64,000 nt of DNA from Pseudomonas sp. CHM02 (GCF_000612585.1 NZ_JFCA01000003.1:140067-204066); one strand, 5' to 3'; shown: positions 44,329 to 53,520, counted from the first letter of the stretch. Numbers and translations are program-made. The notes: generated from the sequence alone by a model not told the origin.

Positions 44329-46452
44329 TCAGAACTGGTAGGTGTAGCCGACGCCCAAGGTACGGCGACGTGCCGGTGCACCGTAGGCCACCGGGTCACT
44401 GTAGAAACCGTAGGTGTCGTAGGTCTGGTTCAGCAGGTTGTCGGCGAAGGCATACACTTCGCCGAATTTGCTTTCCAGGCCCGCGCGCAGGTCGAGTTTC
44501 TCGTAGTTGTCCAGGTTGAAGTGGTTCTGCGGGTCGGCCGCGCGCTCGCCCACCAGGTGGTAGTTGAGGCTGGTGTTGAGGGTGGTTTCGCCGAGGCTGG
44601 CGAAGGTGCCCAGTGGGTGTTTCCAACTGGCATTGAAGTTGCCGCTCCAGCGCGGGACGTCTGGAGTGCGGTTGCCGGCGTCGACGTTGCCGGCCTGGAT
44701 GCCTTGCACGCCGCTGGTGATCCTGGCGTCGAGGTAGGTGGCGCTGGCGGCCAGGGTCAGGCCGTAGTCGAAGCGCCAGCTGCCTTCCAGTTCGGCGCCA
44801 CGGGTGCGGGTGTCGGCGTTGAAGGCATTGGTGGCGAAGGTCGCCGCGTCATAGCCCAGCAGGTGATCGTCGTGCACGCGGGTGTAGAACAACGCACCGT
44901 TCAAGCTGCCGCGACGGTCTTCGGTTTCACTCTTGAAACCCAGTTCCGCGGCTTTGCTGACAGCGGCCTTGTAGGGTTCGCTATCGGTGACCTGCGAGGC
45001 ATAGTCATTGAAACCACCGGATTTATAGCCACGCGCCAGTTGCACGTAGACGTTGGTTTGCGGCGTGAGGGCGTAGCTCAGGGCGACGCGGCCGGTACCG
45101 TAATCGTCGGTCAGCTTGCGTGAGTCTTGCACCGCACTGCTGCCGGAGAAGTATTGGCCGTCGTAGGTCTTGCGGTCCCAGGAGTGGCGGTAGCCGGTGG
45201 TGAGTTTCAGGCGCTCGGTGAGAGGGAAGGTGACTTCGCCGTAGCCGGCGTAAGTGGTGGTGGTGAAATCGCGGTACTTGGCGCCGGAGGTGCCGTAGGT
45301 ATTGCGCGGTGTGTCGTAGCTGCGCTCGTTGCGGCTGGCGGCGAGGCCCGTAACCCAGAACACCTCGGAGTCGGGCAGCGAACTCAGGTGCAGGTCCTGG
45401 CTCCAGCTGCGCTCGAAGGATTTGTCCACCACCCAGAACTCGCTGGGGGTGCCGTACAGGGCGCCCATCAGTTTGCTGTCGTAGGCGATCAGGCCTTCGA
45501 AGTCGGCGGTGGAGGTGGCGGTGGTGGACGTCAGGCGGCTGTTGGCGAAGTCGTGATCGACCTTGAGCGTATAGCGCTCGGTGGTCTTGTCGTTGTCGTC
45601 GAACAGGCCGGGGGTCAGGTCCAGGCTGGGGTCGCTGCCGTAGGGGCGCAACACCAGCGAGTTGGTGGCGCGCTCGGTTTTCTGGCGTTCGGCGCTGACC
45701 AACACATGGGTGTCATCGTTAAGGTCCCAGAGCAGGCTGCCTCGGTAGGCTTCGTTACGCGGCTTGGTGATGGGGTGATTAGTCTGGTCGTTGTCGATCC
45801 AGCTGTCGTAGCCGGCACGACGCACCGCCAGGCGACCGCTGAGGCTGTCGCTGATGGGCCCGCCGATGGCGCCTTCGGTGAGGAACTGGCCTTCCTGGCC
45901 GACTTCGCCGCGCACATAACCTTCGAGTTCGCGGGTGGGTTGGCGCGTGGTGATATTCACCGCGCCCGCCTGGCCGATCGCACCGGACAGCGTGCCCTGA
46001 GGCCCCTTGAGCACTTCGATGCGATCGACGTCGAGGGTGCCGAAACCGAGGCTGCGCGACGACACCGGCACGCCGTCGATATTGAACGCCACCGAGCTGT
46101 CATCCATCGACATCTGGTACAGCGAGCCGACGCCGCGGATCAGCACGTTGAAGTCATTCGGCCCCCCGGAGGAGTTGACGCTCACCCCGGAAGTGTTGCG
46201 CAGGGCGCTCTCCAGGATGTCGAGGCGCTGGGTGCGCAGTTGCTCGCCGCTGATCACGCTGAGGCTGATGGGCACTTCCTTCGGGTCTTCCTGCTCCATG
46301 CGCGCAGTCACCGTCGAGGCCGGCAGTTGCACGGGCTCGCTGGTGGCGGCGGCGAGCGCCGAATTGGCCAGTGTCAAACTCATAGCTATTGTTATAGTAT
46401 TACGTTTGTAGCAAGATTGGCGGGTAGCCGTCGTGTTGCATCGTGCAGACAT
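44329..46452 (-). CDS. TonB-dependent metallophore receptor (copy 2)
   Basis: A 707-residue outer-membrane receptor clearly paralogous to the one encoded at 42125-44272: both share IRGVGSL.QMSMDD, EVLKGPQGTL, ELEGYVRGEVG and the barrel end. The signal peptide is MSARCNTTATRQSCYKRNTI followed by a hydrophobic stretch to NSALAAA. The ATG at 46452 is chosen because it supplies the basic N-region and has AAGG seven bases upstream; starting at the internal ATG (MSLTLAN) would leave no basic region. It is divergent from the pchR-like gene, with a Fur-like box between them. Confidence 0.92.
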   Translation of the reverse strand: MSARCNTTATRQSCYKRNTITIAMSLTLANSALAAATSEPVQLPASTVTARMEQEDPKEVPISLSVISGEQLRTQRLDILESALRNTSGVSVNSSGGPNDFNVLIRGVGSLYQMSMDDSSVAFNIDGVPVSSRSLGFGTLDVDRIEVLKGPQGTLSGAIGQAGAVNITTRQPTRELEGYVRGEVGQEGQFLTEGAIGGPISDSLSGRLAVRRAGYDSWIDNDQTNHPITKPRNEAYRGSLLWDLNDDTHVLVSAERQKTERATNSLVLRPYGSDPSLDLTPGLFDDNDKTTERYTLKVDHDFANSRLTSTTATSTADFEGLIAYDSKLMGALYGTPSEFWVVDKSFERSWSQDLHLSSLPDSEVFWVTGLAASRNERSYDTPRNTYGTSGAKYRDFTTTTYAGYGEVTFPLTERLKLTTGYRHSWDRKTYDGQYFSGSSAVQDSRKLTDDYGTGRVALSYALTPQTNVYVQLARGYKSGGFNDYASQVTDSEPYKAAVSKAAELGFKSETEDRRGSLNGALFYTRVHDDHLLGYDAATFATNAFNADTRTRGAELEGSWRFDYGLTLAASATYLDARITSGVQGIQAGNVDAGNRTPDVPRWSGNFNASWKHPLGTFASLGETTLNTSLNYHLVGERAADPQNHFNLDNYEKLDLRAGLESKFGEVYAFADNLLNQTYDTYGFYSDPVAYGAPARRRTLGVGYTYQF
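46391..46403. promoter_or_regulatory. Zur-box-like sequence at the start of receptor copy 2
   Basis: GTTATAGTATTAC matches the gammaproteobacterial Zur dyad GTTATAnnATAAC at all but one defined position. It lies within the signal-peptide codons of the receptor gene if translation starts at 46452, or just upstream of the internal ATG (MSLTLAN). It may be chance in an AT-rich patch. Confidence 0.3.
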
Positions 46453-46535
46453 GATGGGACCTTGACTGAGGATTCTGATCGGCGCGCGTTGCGGGGTGGC
46501 AGCGGCGATTTGGCGGAGCCTTTGAAGCGCGCCAG

Positions 46536-46556
46536 ATGCTAATAATTATCAATTGC
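46536..46556. promoter_or_regulatory. Fur box between receptor copy 2 and the pchR-like gene
   Basis: The core ATGCTAATAATTATCAATTG is a strong Fur-type AT-rich dyad, 84 bases upstream of the receptor start and 60 bases upstream of the regulator start. Iron repression of both is the expected effect. Confidence 0.75.
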
Positions 46557-46615
46557 ACACTTCCACCCCGATGTGATCTGATTCGAGCCGTATCCGGTCA
46601 GCCAGGAGATTTACG

Positions 46616-47599
46616 ATGTCAGCCGTTCAAGGAGGCGCAGGGGAGCCGATGCCGGTCTCGCGAATCATTACGGGAGGCTATGGAAGCGACCTCGGGCCGG
46701 GGGCGCACTGTCGCGTCACCCGCGTGACACTGCAGGACGGGCTGGACATCGTGCGCTGGCAAAGCACGTTCGAGCAGCCGGTCGAATTGCCCTTGCAGGA
46801 CGACAGCGAGTGCATCCATTTCAGTTTCACCAACCTGCTCAAGGGCAAGGCCGCGTGCAGCTTTCAGGAAGGGCGTCGGCAACGGCGCTATGCGATTGAC
46901 GAGGGTGCCGGCAGCATCAGCTTCGGGCGATGCCGCCATGGCCTTTATCACCAGCATGGCGAGATCGATAACATCACCGTGATGATCCGCCCCGCAGTCC
47001 TCGCGCAGTGGGAACTCAAACTCGACCCGCTGCTGAACAAGGCGCTGGCCTGTGACCATTGTTTTCTCGATGGTCATCGCAGCGGCGAAATGAGCGCTAC
47101 CGCGCATATGCTCGGCACCGCGATGGACCAGGGCGCCAGCCTGCCGTCGGCCCAGCCGCGCAGCAGCCTGTGGCTGTACGGGCAAAGCGTCACCCTGGTG
47201 AGCCTGTTCCTGGAGGCGCGCCAGGATGCTGAATGCACCTGCCGTGTCAGTCACACCGACCGCCAGCGCCTGGTGCGTGCCCGTGATCGCCTGCTCGAGG
47301 ACCTTGGCAAGGCGCCGAGCCTGTCGGAGTTGGCGCGTGAGTCCGGGTTGAGCCAGCCCAAGCTGACACGCGGGTTCCGCCAATTGTTCTTCAACAGCGT
47401 CTATGGCGTATTCCAGCAGGCGCGGATGATCCAGGCGCGCAGCCGCTTGATGAGCGGTGATGAGTCGGTGATGCGCATCGCCTCGGACCTCGGCTACGCC
47501 AATGCCAGTCATTTCGCCACGGCGTTTCGCAAGCAGTTCGGGATCAACCCGTCGACGTTGAAAAATGGCGGAAGAGGCCGGTCACTGGGGACCGGCTGA
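46616..47599 (+). CDS. AraC-family siderophore regulator (PchR-like)
   Basis: A 327-residue activator with an effector-binding N-terminal part and a C-terminal AraC double helix-turn-helix (SLSELARESGLSQPKLTRGF and VMRIASDLGYANASHFATAF). PchR, YbtA and AlcR are family members that respond to the siderophore itself, and the gene sits at the end of the metallophore island next to a receptor gene. AGGAG lies eight bases before the ATG. A Fur box and the CCGTATCCG motif shared with the NRPS promoter lie just upstream, suggesting Fur repression and autoregulation. Confidence 0.88.
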   Translation: MSAVQGGAGEPMPVSRIITGGYGSDLGPGAHCRVTRVTLQDGLDIVRWQSTFEQPVELPLQDDSECIHFSFTNLLKGKAACSFQEGRRQRRYAIDEGAGSISFGRCRHGLYHQHGEIDNITVMIRPAVLAQWELKLDPLLNKALACDHCFLDGHRSGEMSATAHMLGTAMDQGASLPSAQPRSSLWLYGQSVTLVSLFLEARQDAECTCRVSHTDRQRLVRARDRLLEDLGKAPSLSELARESGLSQPKLTRGFRQLFFNSVYGVFQQARMIQARSRLMSGDESVMRIASDLGYANASHFATAFRKQFGINPSTLKNGGRGRSLGTG

Positions 47600-47690
47600 G
47601 TTCATTCGAACATGGCGTTCACCTGTAAACCATGTCTGCGGTTTGTACCGGGGCGAGCCTGCTCGACGCAGTAATGCACTTCCTGCCCTA

Positions 47691-49634
47691 TCAGAACTTG
47701 AACCGCCCCACCAACCCCTTGAGCTGACCCGAAATATCCGTCAGCCGGCCTGATCCGGTCTGCGCCGAGTGGGCGAAGCCTTCCACCAGTTGCGCATCGG
47801 CATGGATCTGCGCGATGTGCCGGTTGATCTCTTCGGCCACCTGATGCTGTTCTTCGGCGGCGGTGGCGATCTGCGTGTTCTGGTCGCGGATCGAGTCCAC
47901 CGAGCCGCGGATCTTGTCGAAGCTGTCACGGGCCTGTTGGATGCGTTCCACACTGGTGTGAGACACCAGCAGGCTGCCTTGCATCTGCTGGGTCACTTCC
48001 TGGGTGCGGCGGGCAAGGTTGCCGAGCAGGCTGTCGATCTCTCCGGTGGAGTCCGCAGTGCGACGGGCGAGGGCGCGGACTTCGTCGGCGACCACGGCGA
48101 AACCGCGGCCCTGGTCCCCGGCGCGTGCGGCTTCGATCGCCGCGTTGAGCGCCAGCAGGTTGGTCTGCTCGGCAATCGAGCGGATGGTGTCGAGGATGGT
48201 GTTGATGTTTTTGCTGTCCTGCTCCAGTTGCTGCATGGTCTGGGTGGAGCGTTGCAGGTCTTCGCTGAGCTTGAGCACGCTGCCGGTGGCTTCACCGATG
48301 TGCTGCTGGCCGTCGTGCACGTCGCGGTAGCCTTCGTCGGCACTGGTGGCGGCGGCGCTGCAGGAACGGGCGACTTCGTTGGCGGTGGCCACCATTTCGT
48401 TGAATGCAGTGCTTACCAGCTCCACGGCTTCGCGTTGGCGGCCGGCGGCCTGGTTCATGTTATGGGCGACTTCGCTGGTGTCGGCGGCGGCGGTCTGCAG
48501 GTCGGACGACGCGTTGCCGATGCGCTGCACCAACTGCGCGATCATGCCCAGGAACTGGTTGAACCAGCCCGCCAGGCTGGCGGTTTCATCCTTGCCTTGC
48601 ACCTTGAGCTGGCGGGTCAGGTCGCCTTCACCTTCGGCGATCTCTTGCAGGCCGTCGGCCACGCCGCGAATCGGGCGCACGATGACGCTGGCAAAGCTGG
48701 CGCCGACAACCGCGAACACCAATGCCAGCACCGCAGCAATCGCCGCGATCAGCCAGGTCAGGCGGGTGGCGTCGGCCATTACTTCGTCGCGCTTGATCAG
48801 GCCGATAAAGCGCCAGCCCAGGTCCTTGGAGCTGACCACGTTGGCCATGTAGGGCACGCCCTCGATGTCGATCTGGGTCACGCCGTCGCCGCGCTTGGCC
48901 AGTTCGGCGTAGTGGGGGCCCAGGTCGGCCAGGGGCTTGAAGTTGTGCTTGGCATCGCTGGGGTCGACCAGCACATTGCCGTTGGCTTCCACCAGCATCA
49001 GGTAGCCGCTGTCGCCCAGCTTGATGTTGCGCACCAGTTCGGTGAGTTGCTTGAGCGACACGTCCAGGCCGACCACGCCGAGGATATTGCCGGTGGCGTC
49101 GGCGACGGTGTGCACGGTGCCGATCAGCGTCACATCGTCGGGTGCCCAATAGTAGGCACCGGTGCGCACGGTTTTACCCGGCGCGGCGATGGCCGCCTGG
49201 TACCAGGGGCGTACGCGTGGGTCGTAGTTGTTCAGTTTGGTGTCGTCGGGCCAACTGGCGTAGCCGCCGTCCTTCAAGCCCAGGGACAGGTAGGCGGTGC
49301 TCGGATGGCTCTTGGCGAACTGGTCGAAAATCTCCAGCAGCGCTTTATTGGTCGGGGTGAGGGGGATTTGCGCGGCGTCGGCGCCGGCGTAACTCTTGAG
49401 GTCCTTGGCCGCGACAACGCGCGGGTCCTTGGCCACATAGTCGACGTTCTGGCTGATGCCGTCGAAGAACTGCTTCATGCCATTGTCGATCTGACGGATC
49501 TCACGGCCGCTGCTGTCGAGGAAGTTGGCCAGGGCCCCCTCGCGCAGATTCAACACGACCAGCACCGCCACCAGGATAACCGGCACACACGCGATGGCCG
49601 CAAATGCCCAGGTCAGCTTTTGCTTGATATTCAT
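47691..49634 (-). CDS. Methyl-accepting chemotaxis protein with dCache amino-acid sensor domain
   Basis: A 647-residue chemoreceptor: membrane helix at 10-30, periplasmic dCache_1 domain to about 285, second helix ([20 protein letters not shown]), HAMP, and the cytoplasmic signalling hairpin with [20 protein letters not shown]. The periplasmic part holds [18 protein letters not shown] and GLDVSL. These are the residues known from PctA-type receptors to bind the amino and carboxyl groups of amino acids, so L-amino acids are the likely attractants. It is unrelated to the metallophore genes and marks the right edge of that island. AGGTGA precedes the start. Confidence 0.92.
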   Translation of the reverse strand: MNIKQKLTWAFAAIACVPVILVAVLVVLNLREGALANFLDSSGREIRQIDNGMKQFFDGISQNVDYVAKDPRVVAAKDLKSYAGADAAQIPLTPTNKALLEIFDQFAKSHPSTAYLSLGLKDGGYASWPDDTKLNNYDPRVRPWYQAAIAAPGKTVRTGAYYWAPDDVTLIGTVHTVADATGNILGVVGLDVSLKQLTELVRNIKLGDSGYLMLVEANGNVLVDPSDAKHNFKPLADLGPHYAELAKRGDGVTQIDIEGVPYMANVVSSKDLGWRFIGLIKRDEVMADATRLTWLIAAIAAVLALVFAVVGASFASVIVRPIRGVADGLQEIAEGEGDLTRQLKVQGKDETASLAGWFNQFLGMIAQLVQRIGNASSDLQTAAADTSEVAHNMNQAAGRQREAVELVSTAFNEMVATANEVARSCSAAATSADEGYRDVHDGQQHIGEATGSVLKLSEDLQRSTQTMQQLEQDSKNINTILDTIRSIAEQTNLLALNAAIEAARAGDQGRGFAVVADEVRALARRTADSTGEIDSLLGNLARRTQEVTQQMQGSLLVSHTSVERIQQARDSFDKIRGSVDSIRDQNTQIATAAEEQHQVAEEINRHIAQIHADAQLVEGFAHSAQTGSGRLTDISGQLKGLVGRFKF

Positions 49635-49779
49635 GACTTCACCTGCGGGTATTTATAATTTTGGCAAGGAGAAAACAGTAGCGTCGAGCGTCGCATGTGT
49701 TGTTATGAAGGGGGTGCGGCCCATGCGTACCCCCTGTATATCGACTGCCGGGGCACGCACTTGAGGCCAAAGGGAGGGT

Positions 49780-50670
49780 TTAACCGATGCGCTCGCCACC
49801 CAGGGCATCACGCTGCATTGACTGCAGGTTTTTCTCGATGGTTTCGCAGATGGTTTCCATCTGGATCTGGTGCTCGCTGGAGTTGAACGGGCTTTGCAGG
49901 TCGGTGCCGATGCGTTCGATCGCCAGCAGCATGAAGCCCACCACCGTCGAGGCCAGCGGGGTGAACCAACCCAGGGATTCCACCAGGCCTACGGGCACGA
50001 TCAGGCAGAACAGCGAGATGAACAGGCGCGGGAAATACACGTAGGGGTAGGGCAGCGGGGTGTTGGCGATCCGCTCCATGCCGCCCTGGGCGTTGGACAA
50101 GTCCACCAGGGTCGACTCCAGTCGTGCCAGGCGGATGCTGTCCAGGTGACCGGCCTTGTATTCCCTGGCCAACAGCGCCGCCGAGCCGGTGAGGATGTCG
50201 TTGGCAAAATTGTTGGTGGCACCGTTGCGCGCGAACTCTTCGGTGGGAATAAACGCACGCACTTCTTCGGGGCACGGCTCGCCCTTGAGGTGGGCGGCCA
50301 GGCAGTTCACGTAAGCCACATGGCGGCGCAGCAGCGTGGCCTTTACCGGGTTCACTTCGCCGTCGGGATCGTCCAGCAGGGTCAGTACCTGGCGGGCAAG
50401 GCTGCGCGAGTTGTTGACCATCGCGCCCCACAGCGTGCGGGCTTCCCACCAACGGTTATAGGCGCTGCTGTTACGGAAACTGATCAGCACCACCAGCGCC
50501 GAACCCAGCAGCGTGAGCGGCATCAGCGGCAAATTGATCTTCGCAGTGAGGAACAGCATGAAGTCCACGGTGACGGCGACGTCCCACAGCAACAGCCAGA
50601 ACAAGGCCCAGCCCACGTAGCCCATGGTCTTGATGATCAGGCGGTACTTTTTGATGATGGCGGCTTTCAA
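49780..50670 (-). CDS. Bestrophin-family membrane protein
   Basis: A 296-residue protein of the bacterial bestrophin family, pentameric anion or cation channels of the inner membrane. Hydrophobic helices occur near residues 15-35, 45-62 and 210-255, and the signature FRNSSAYNRWWEARTLWG lies at about 65-82. The frame opens with TTG at 50670, preceded by GAGG at suitable spacing; no upstream ATG is available. No partner gene is evident. Confidence 0.88.
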   Translation of the reverse strand: MKAAIIKKYRLIIKTMGYVGWALFWLLLWDVAVTVDFMLFLTAKINLPLMPLTLLGSALVVLISFRNSSAYNRWWEARTLWGAMVNNSRSLARQVLTLLDDPDGEVNPVKATLLRRHVAYVNCLAAHLKGEPCPEEVRAFIPTEEFARNGATNNFANDILTGSAALLAREYKAGHLDSIRLARLESTLVDLSNAQGGMERIANTPLPYPYVYFPRLFISLFCLIVPVGLVESLGWFTPLASTVVGFMLLAIERIGTDLQSPFNSSEHQIQMETICETIEKNLQSMQRDALGGERIG

Positions 50671-50841
50671 ACGAGAACCTCGCGGCGAGCGGTAAGCAAC
50701 AGTGCCCTAGCTCGGACGCCGGTTTGAGGGGAAAGGTTCGGTGGCTGCCTGAAACGTTTAAGTTGCGCGCGCTTTGGTTGCGGTGGACGGAGGGCGTCGT
50801 GCTAGGCTCTTTGGTCACAACCCTGCAGCCCGGGAAAACGA

Positions 50842-51300
50842 ATGAAGGTTGGCGTTATTTCCGACACCCATGGCCTGCTGCGCCCTGAAGCGGTCGCGGC
50901 TTTGCAGGGGTGTGAGCAGATCATCCATGCCGGCGATATCGGCAGCCCTGAGATTATCGAGCAACTGGCACGCATCGCGCCCCTGCAGGTGGTGCGCGGC
51001 AATAATGACCAGGACGCGGCATGGGCGGCACAGCTGCCTGATCATCTGAACATCGACGTGAATGGCTGGCAGGCGTTGCTGGTGCATGACATCGCCGACG
51101 TCCCCGCATTGCGCGATGCAAACACGCGGCTGGTGATCACTGGCCATTCGCACAAGCCGCTGATCGAGTGGCGTGGCGCAACGCTGTACGTAAACCCCGG
51201 CAGTGCGGGGCGACGGCGCTTCAAGTTGCCGGTGACGTTGGCGGTGCTGGAGGTGTTGGAGGCGTCCATCGAACCACGCCTGATCGCGTTGCTGGACTGA
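50842..51300 (+). CDS. Metallophosphoesterase (YfcE/MJ0936 type)
   Basis: A 152-residue calcineurin-like phosphoesterase with the full set of metal motifs: SDTHG (about residue 8), AGDIG, RGNND and GHSHKP. Small enzymes of this group hydrolyse phosphodiesters, but the natural substrate is not known. It converges with the arsR gene, eight bases away. Confidence 0.88.
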   Translation: MKVGVISDTHGLLRPEAVAALQGCEQIIHAGDIGSPEIIEQLARIAPLQVVRGNNDQDAAWAAQLPDHLNIDVNGWQALLVHDIADVPALRDANTRLVITGHSHKPLIEWRGATLYVNPGSAGRRRFKLPVTLAVLEVLEASIEPRLIALLD

Positions 51301-51308
51301 TCCGGGTG

Positions 51309-51620
51309 TTACCGCTGCGCCAGAATGCAGTGCAGCAACCCTGGGAACCGTTGCTCAAGCACATCGGCGCGCAACGAATTCAGATGGGTGGTCCCTACGC
51401 TGCGGGTGTGCACCAGCCCGGCATCGCGCAGCACGCGAAAGTGATGGGACATACTCGACTTGGGCCGCCCGCCATCCAGTTCGCCACAGGTGGCCTCGGG
51501 CACGTCGGCCAGGCAGCGCACGATTTCCAGGCGCACCGGATCACTCAGCGCGTACAGCAGGCGCTCGAGGGTCAGGTCTTCAAGAGGGGGATGTTTAAAG
51601 GCTCGCATGAAACGAATCAT
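51309..51620 (-). CDS. ArsR-family repressor
   Basis: A 103-residue winged-helix repressor (LYALSDPVRLEIVRCLADVP, then the recognition region KSSMSHHFRVLRDAGLV). No ArsR-type cysteine metal motif is present; the only cysteines are at C38, C45 and near the C-terminus, so it may sense an organic compound or redox state. It is divergent from xenA and the gap holds a perfect palindrome. An internal ATG at 51608 is an alternative start. Confidence 0.88.
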   Translation of the reverse strand: MIRFMRAFKHPPLEDLTLERLLYALSDPVRLEIVRCLADVPEATCGELDGGRPKSSMSHHFRVLRDAGLVHTRSVGTTHLNSLRADVLEQRFPGLLHCILAQR

Positions 51621-51644
51621 AACAGGGGGCTATCGTTGAATACC

Positions 51645-51668
51645 ATAGTTCGATTACCATCGAACTAT
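51645..51668. promoter_or_regulatory. Palindromic operator between arsR and xenA
   Basis: ATAGTTCGAT and ATCGAACTAT are perfect 10-base arms around TACC, centred between the divergent genes 30 bases before the xenA start. A further CTATCGTTGAATACCATAG stretch upstream may be a partial second site. It is the natural target for the ArsR protein. Confidence 0.75.
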
Positions 51669-51698
51669 CGAATCACTCACTCGCTCCCGGAGTTCTCA

Positions 51699-52790
51699 AT
51701 GTCCGCTTTGTTCGAACCGTTCAAACTTAAAGACGTCACCCTGCGCAATCGCATCGCCATCCCGCCGATGTGCCAGTACATGGCCGATGACGGCATCGTC
51801 AACGACTGGCACCACGTGCACCTGGCCAGCATGGCCCGTGGCGGTGCCGGTCTGGTGGTGGTCGAGGCCACTGCCGTCGCGCCGGAAGGCCGTATCACCC
51901 CAGGTTGCGCCGGTCTCTGGAGCGATGCCCACGCCGAAGCGTTCGCGCCGATGGTCAAGGCCATCAAGGCCGCTGGTTCGGTGCCGGGCATCCAGATCGG
52001 CCACGCCGGTCGCAAGGCCAGCGCCAACCGTCCGTGGGAAGGTGACGACCATATCGCCGCGTCCGATGCCCGCAGCTGGGAAACCATCGCGCCTTCGGCC
52101 ATCGCCTTCGGTGCCAACTTGCCGCAGGTGCCGCGCGCCATGACCCTGGACGACATTGCTCGCGTGCGCCAGGACTTCGTCGACGCCGCCCGCCGTGCCC
52201 GCGACATCGGTTTCGAGTGGATCGAACTGCACTTCGCCCACGGTTACCTGGGCCAGAGCTTCTTCTCCGAGCACGCTAACCAACGCACTGACGCCTACGG
52301 CGGCAGCTTCGACAACCGCAGCCGTTTCCTGCTGGAAACCCTGGCCGCCGTACGTGAAGTCTGGCCGGAAAACCTGCCACTCACCGCACGTTTCGGCGTG
52401 ATCGAATACGACGGTCGCGACGAGCAGACCCTCACCGAATCCATCGAGCTGGCCCGTCGTTTCAAGGCCGGTGGCCTGGACCTGCTGAGCGTCAGCGTCG
52501 GCTTCACCATCCCTGACACCAATATCCCGTGGGGCCCGGCATTCATGGGGCCGATCGCCGAACGCGTGCGTCGCGAAGCGGGCATTCCGGTGACTTCGGC
52601 GTGGGGCTTCGGTACGCCGCAACTGGCAGAAGGCGCGTTGCAGGCCGGGCACCTGGACCTGGTTTCGGTGGGCCGTGCACACCTGGCAGATCCGCATTGG
52701 GCGTACTTTGCGGCCAAGGAACTGGGCGTCGACAAATCGTCCTGGACCTTGCCGGCACCTTACGCGCATTGGCTGGAACGCTATCGCTGA
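51699..52790 (+). CDS. xenA: Xenobiotic reductase, old yellow enzyme family
   Basis: A 363-residue FMN-dependent ene/nitro-ester reductase matching Pseudomonas XenA in length and in nearly every segment I can recall. MSALFEPFKLKDVTLRNRIA opens the protein. Cys25 (PPMCQYM) tunes the flavin, and ELHFAHGYLGQSFFSEHAN and the terminal TLPAPYAHWLERYR are typical. NADPH reduces FMN, which then reduces activated alkenes, nitro-esters or quinones. Control by the divergent ArsR repressor is inferred from the palindrome between them. Confidence 0.95.
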   Translation: MSALFEPFKLKDVTLRNRIAIPPMCQYMADDGIVNDWHHVHLASMARGGAGLVVVEATAVAPEGRITPGCAGLWSDAHAEAFAPMVKAIKAAGSVPGIQIGHAGRKASANRPWEGDDHIAASDARSWETIAPSAIAFGANLPQVPRAMTLDDIARVRQDFVDAARRARDIGFEWIELHFAHGYLGQSFFSEHANQRTDAYGGSFDNRSRFLLETLAAVREVWPENLPLTARFGVIEYDGRDEQTLTESIELARRFKAGGLDLLSVSVGFTIPDTNIPWGPAFMGPIAERVRREAGIPVTSAWGFGTPQLAEGALQAGHLDLVSVGRAHLADPHWAYFAAKELGVDKSSWTLPAPYAHWLERYR

Positions 52791-52844
52791 GGCAGACGTT
52801 CGACGGGCTCAATCACCTTGGGCCCATCGTCAGGATCCCAGTGC

Positions 52845-53441
52845 CTACTCAATCGGGTAACGTTTGAACGCCGGGTGCTGTTCCAGGCGTTCGGCGTGAC
52901 GCTTCAGGTTGGGAAACGCATCCGCCTTGACCACCGCGCCTACGGTGAACTGGCTGAACGACCAGGCCACCGCCGCGGTAATCGACGCCTGGGTCAGTGC
53001 CTCGCTGTCCGTCAGTTGCGTATCCAGCAGTGAATAGGCGGCCAGCAATTGGCCGCTGACGCGGTCGAGCCAGGGCGCATGCAGTTTTTCGGCGGGGCGC
53101 AGGTTGTGTTCATAGACGATCTGCACGCTTTTCTCACAGGCCGCCAGGGCCAGGCCAAGTACATGCAGGTCCTGGGCGCGGGCGGCGGCTTGCTGCGGGA
53201 GCAGCTTCTTGTGGTCCGGGGCCAGGGTTTCCAGGTAGTCGAGGATCAGGCTGGAGTCCATCAGCACGGTGCCATCGTCCAGCACCAGGGTCGGGGCCTT
53301 GACCACCGGGTTGATCTCGGCGAATTCGTTGAAGGTGCGAAACACCGACAGCGGTTCATGCACAAAATCCACTCCGTACAGGTCCAGGGAAATCGCCACG
53401 CGGCGTACGTAGGGCGAGTCCAGCATGCCGATCAGTTTCAT
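52845..53441 (-). CDS. Glutathione S-transferase family protein
   Basis: A 198-residue GST with a thioredoxin-like N-terminal domain (MKLIGMLDSPYVRRVAISL, then VKAPTLVLDDG and MDSSLILDYLE, the glutathione-binding SS/DS motif) and a helical C-terminal domain. The ATG at 53441 has GGAGG close upstream; a longer reading lacks support. Substrate unknown; detoxification is the usual role. Confidence 0.9.
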   Translation of the reverse strand: MKLIGMLDSPYVRRVAISLDLYGVDFVHEPLSVFRTFNEFAEINPVVKAPTLVLDDGTVLMDSSLILDYLETLAPDHKKLLPQQAAARAQDLHVLGLALAACEKSVQIVYEHNLRPAEKLHAPWLDRVSGQLLAAYSLLDTQLTDSEALTQASITAAVAWSFSQFTVGAVVKADAFPNLKRHAERLEQHPAFKRYPIE

Positions 53442-53520
53442 GAAGCCTCCATTGCTCTCAAGGTGATGGCTCAAGAGAGTAAGGGCGCAGGATCCGCCTG
53501 CGCAATGGCCTGACGTTGGT

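Noticed and set aside
11557..47599. Plain pyochelin or yersiniabactin cluster
   Set aside because: Pyochelin would need only two Cy-A modules and no P450 or extra methyltransferases; yersiniabactin needs KS, AT and KR domains, none of which are present.
47600..47690. Possible attachment site at the right edge of the island
   Set aside because: No direct repeat of the xylR/pchA junction, tRNA fragment or integrase gene could be found.
47769..49658. Plus-strand open frame of 629 codons
   Set aside because: Antisense shadow of the chemoreceptor gene, whose domains are unmistakable on the minus strand.
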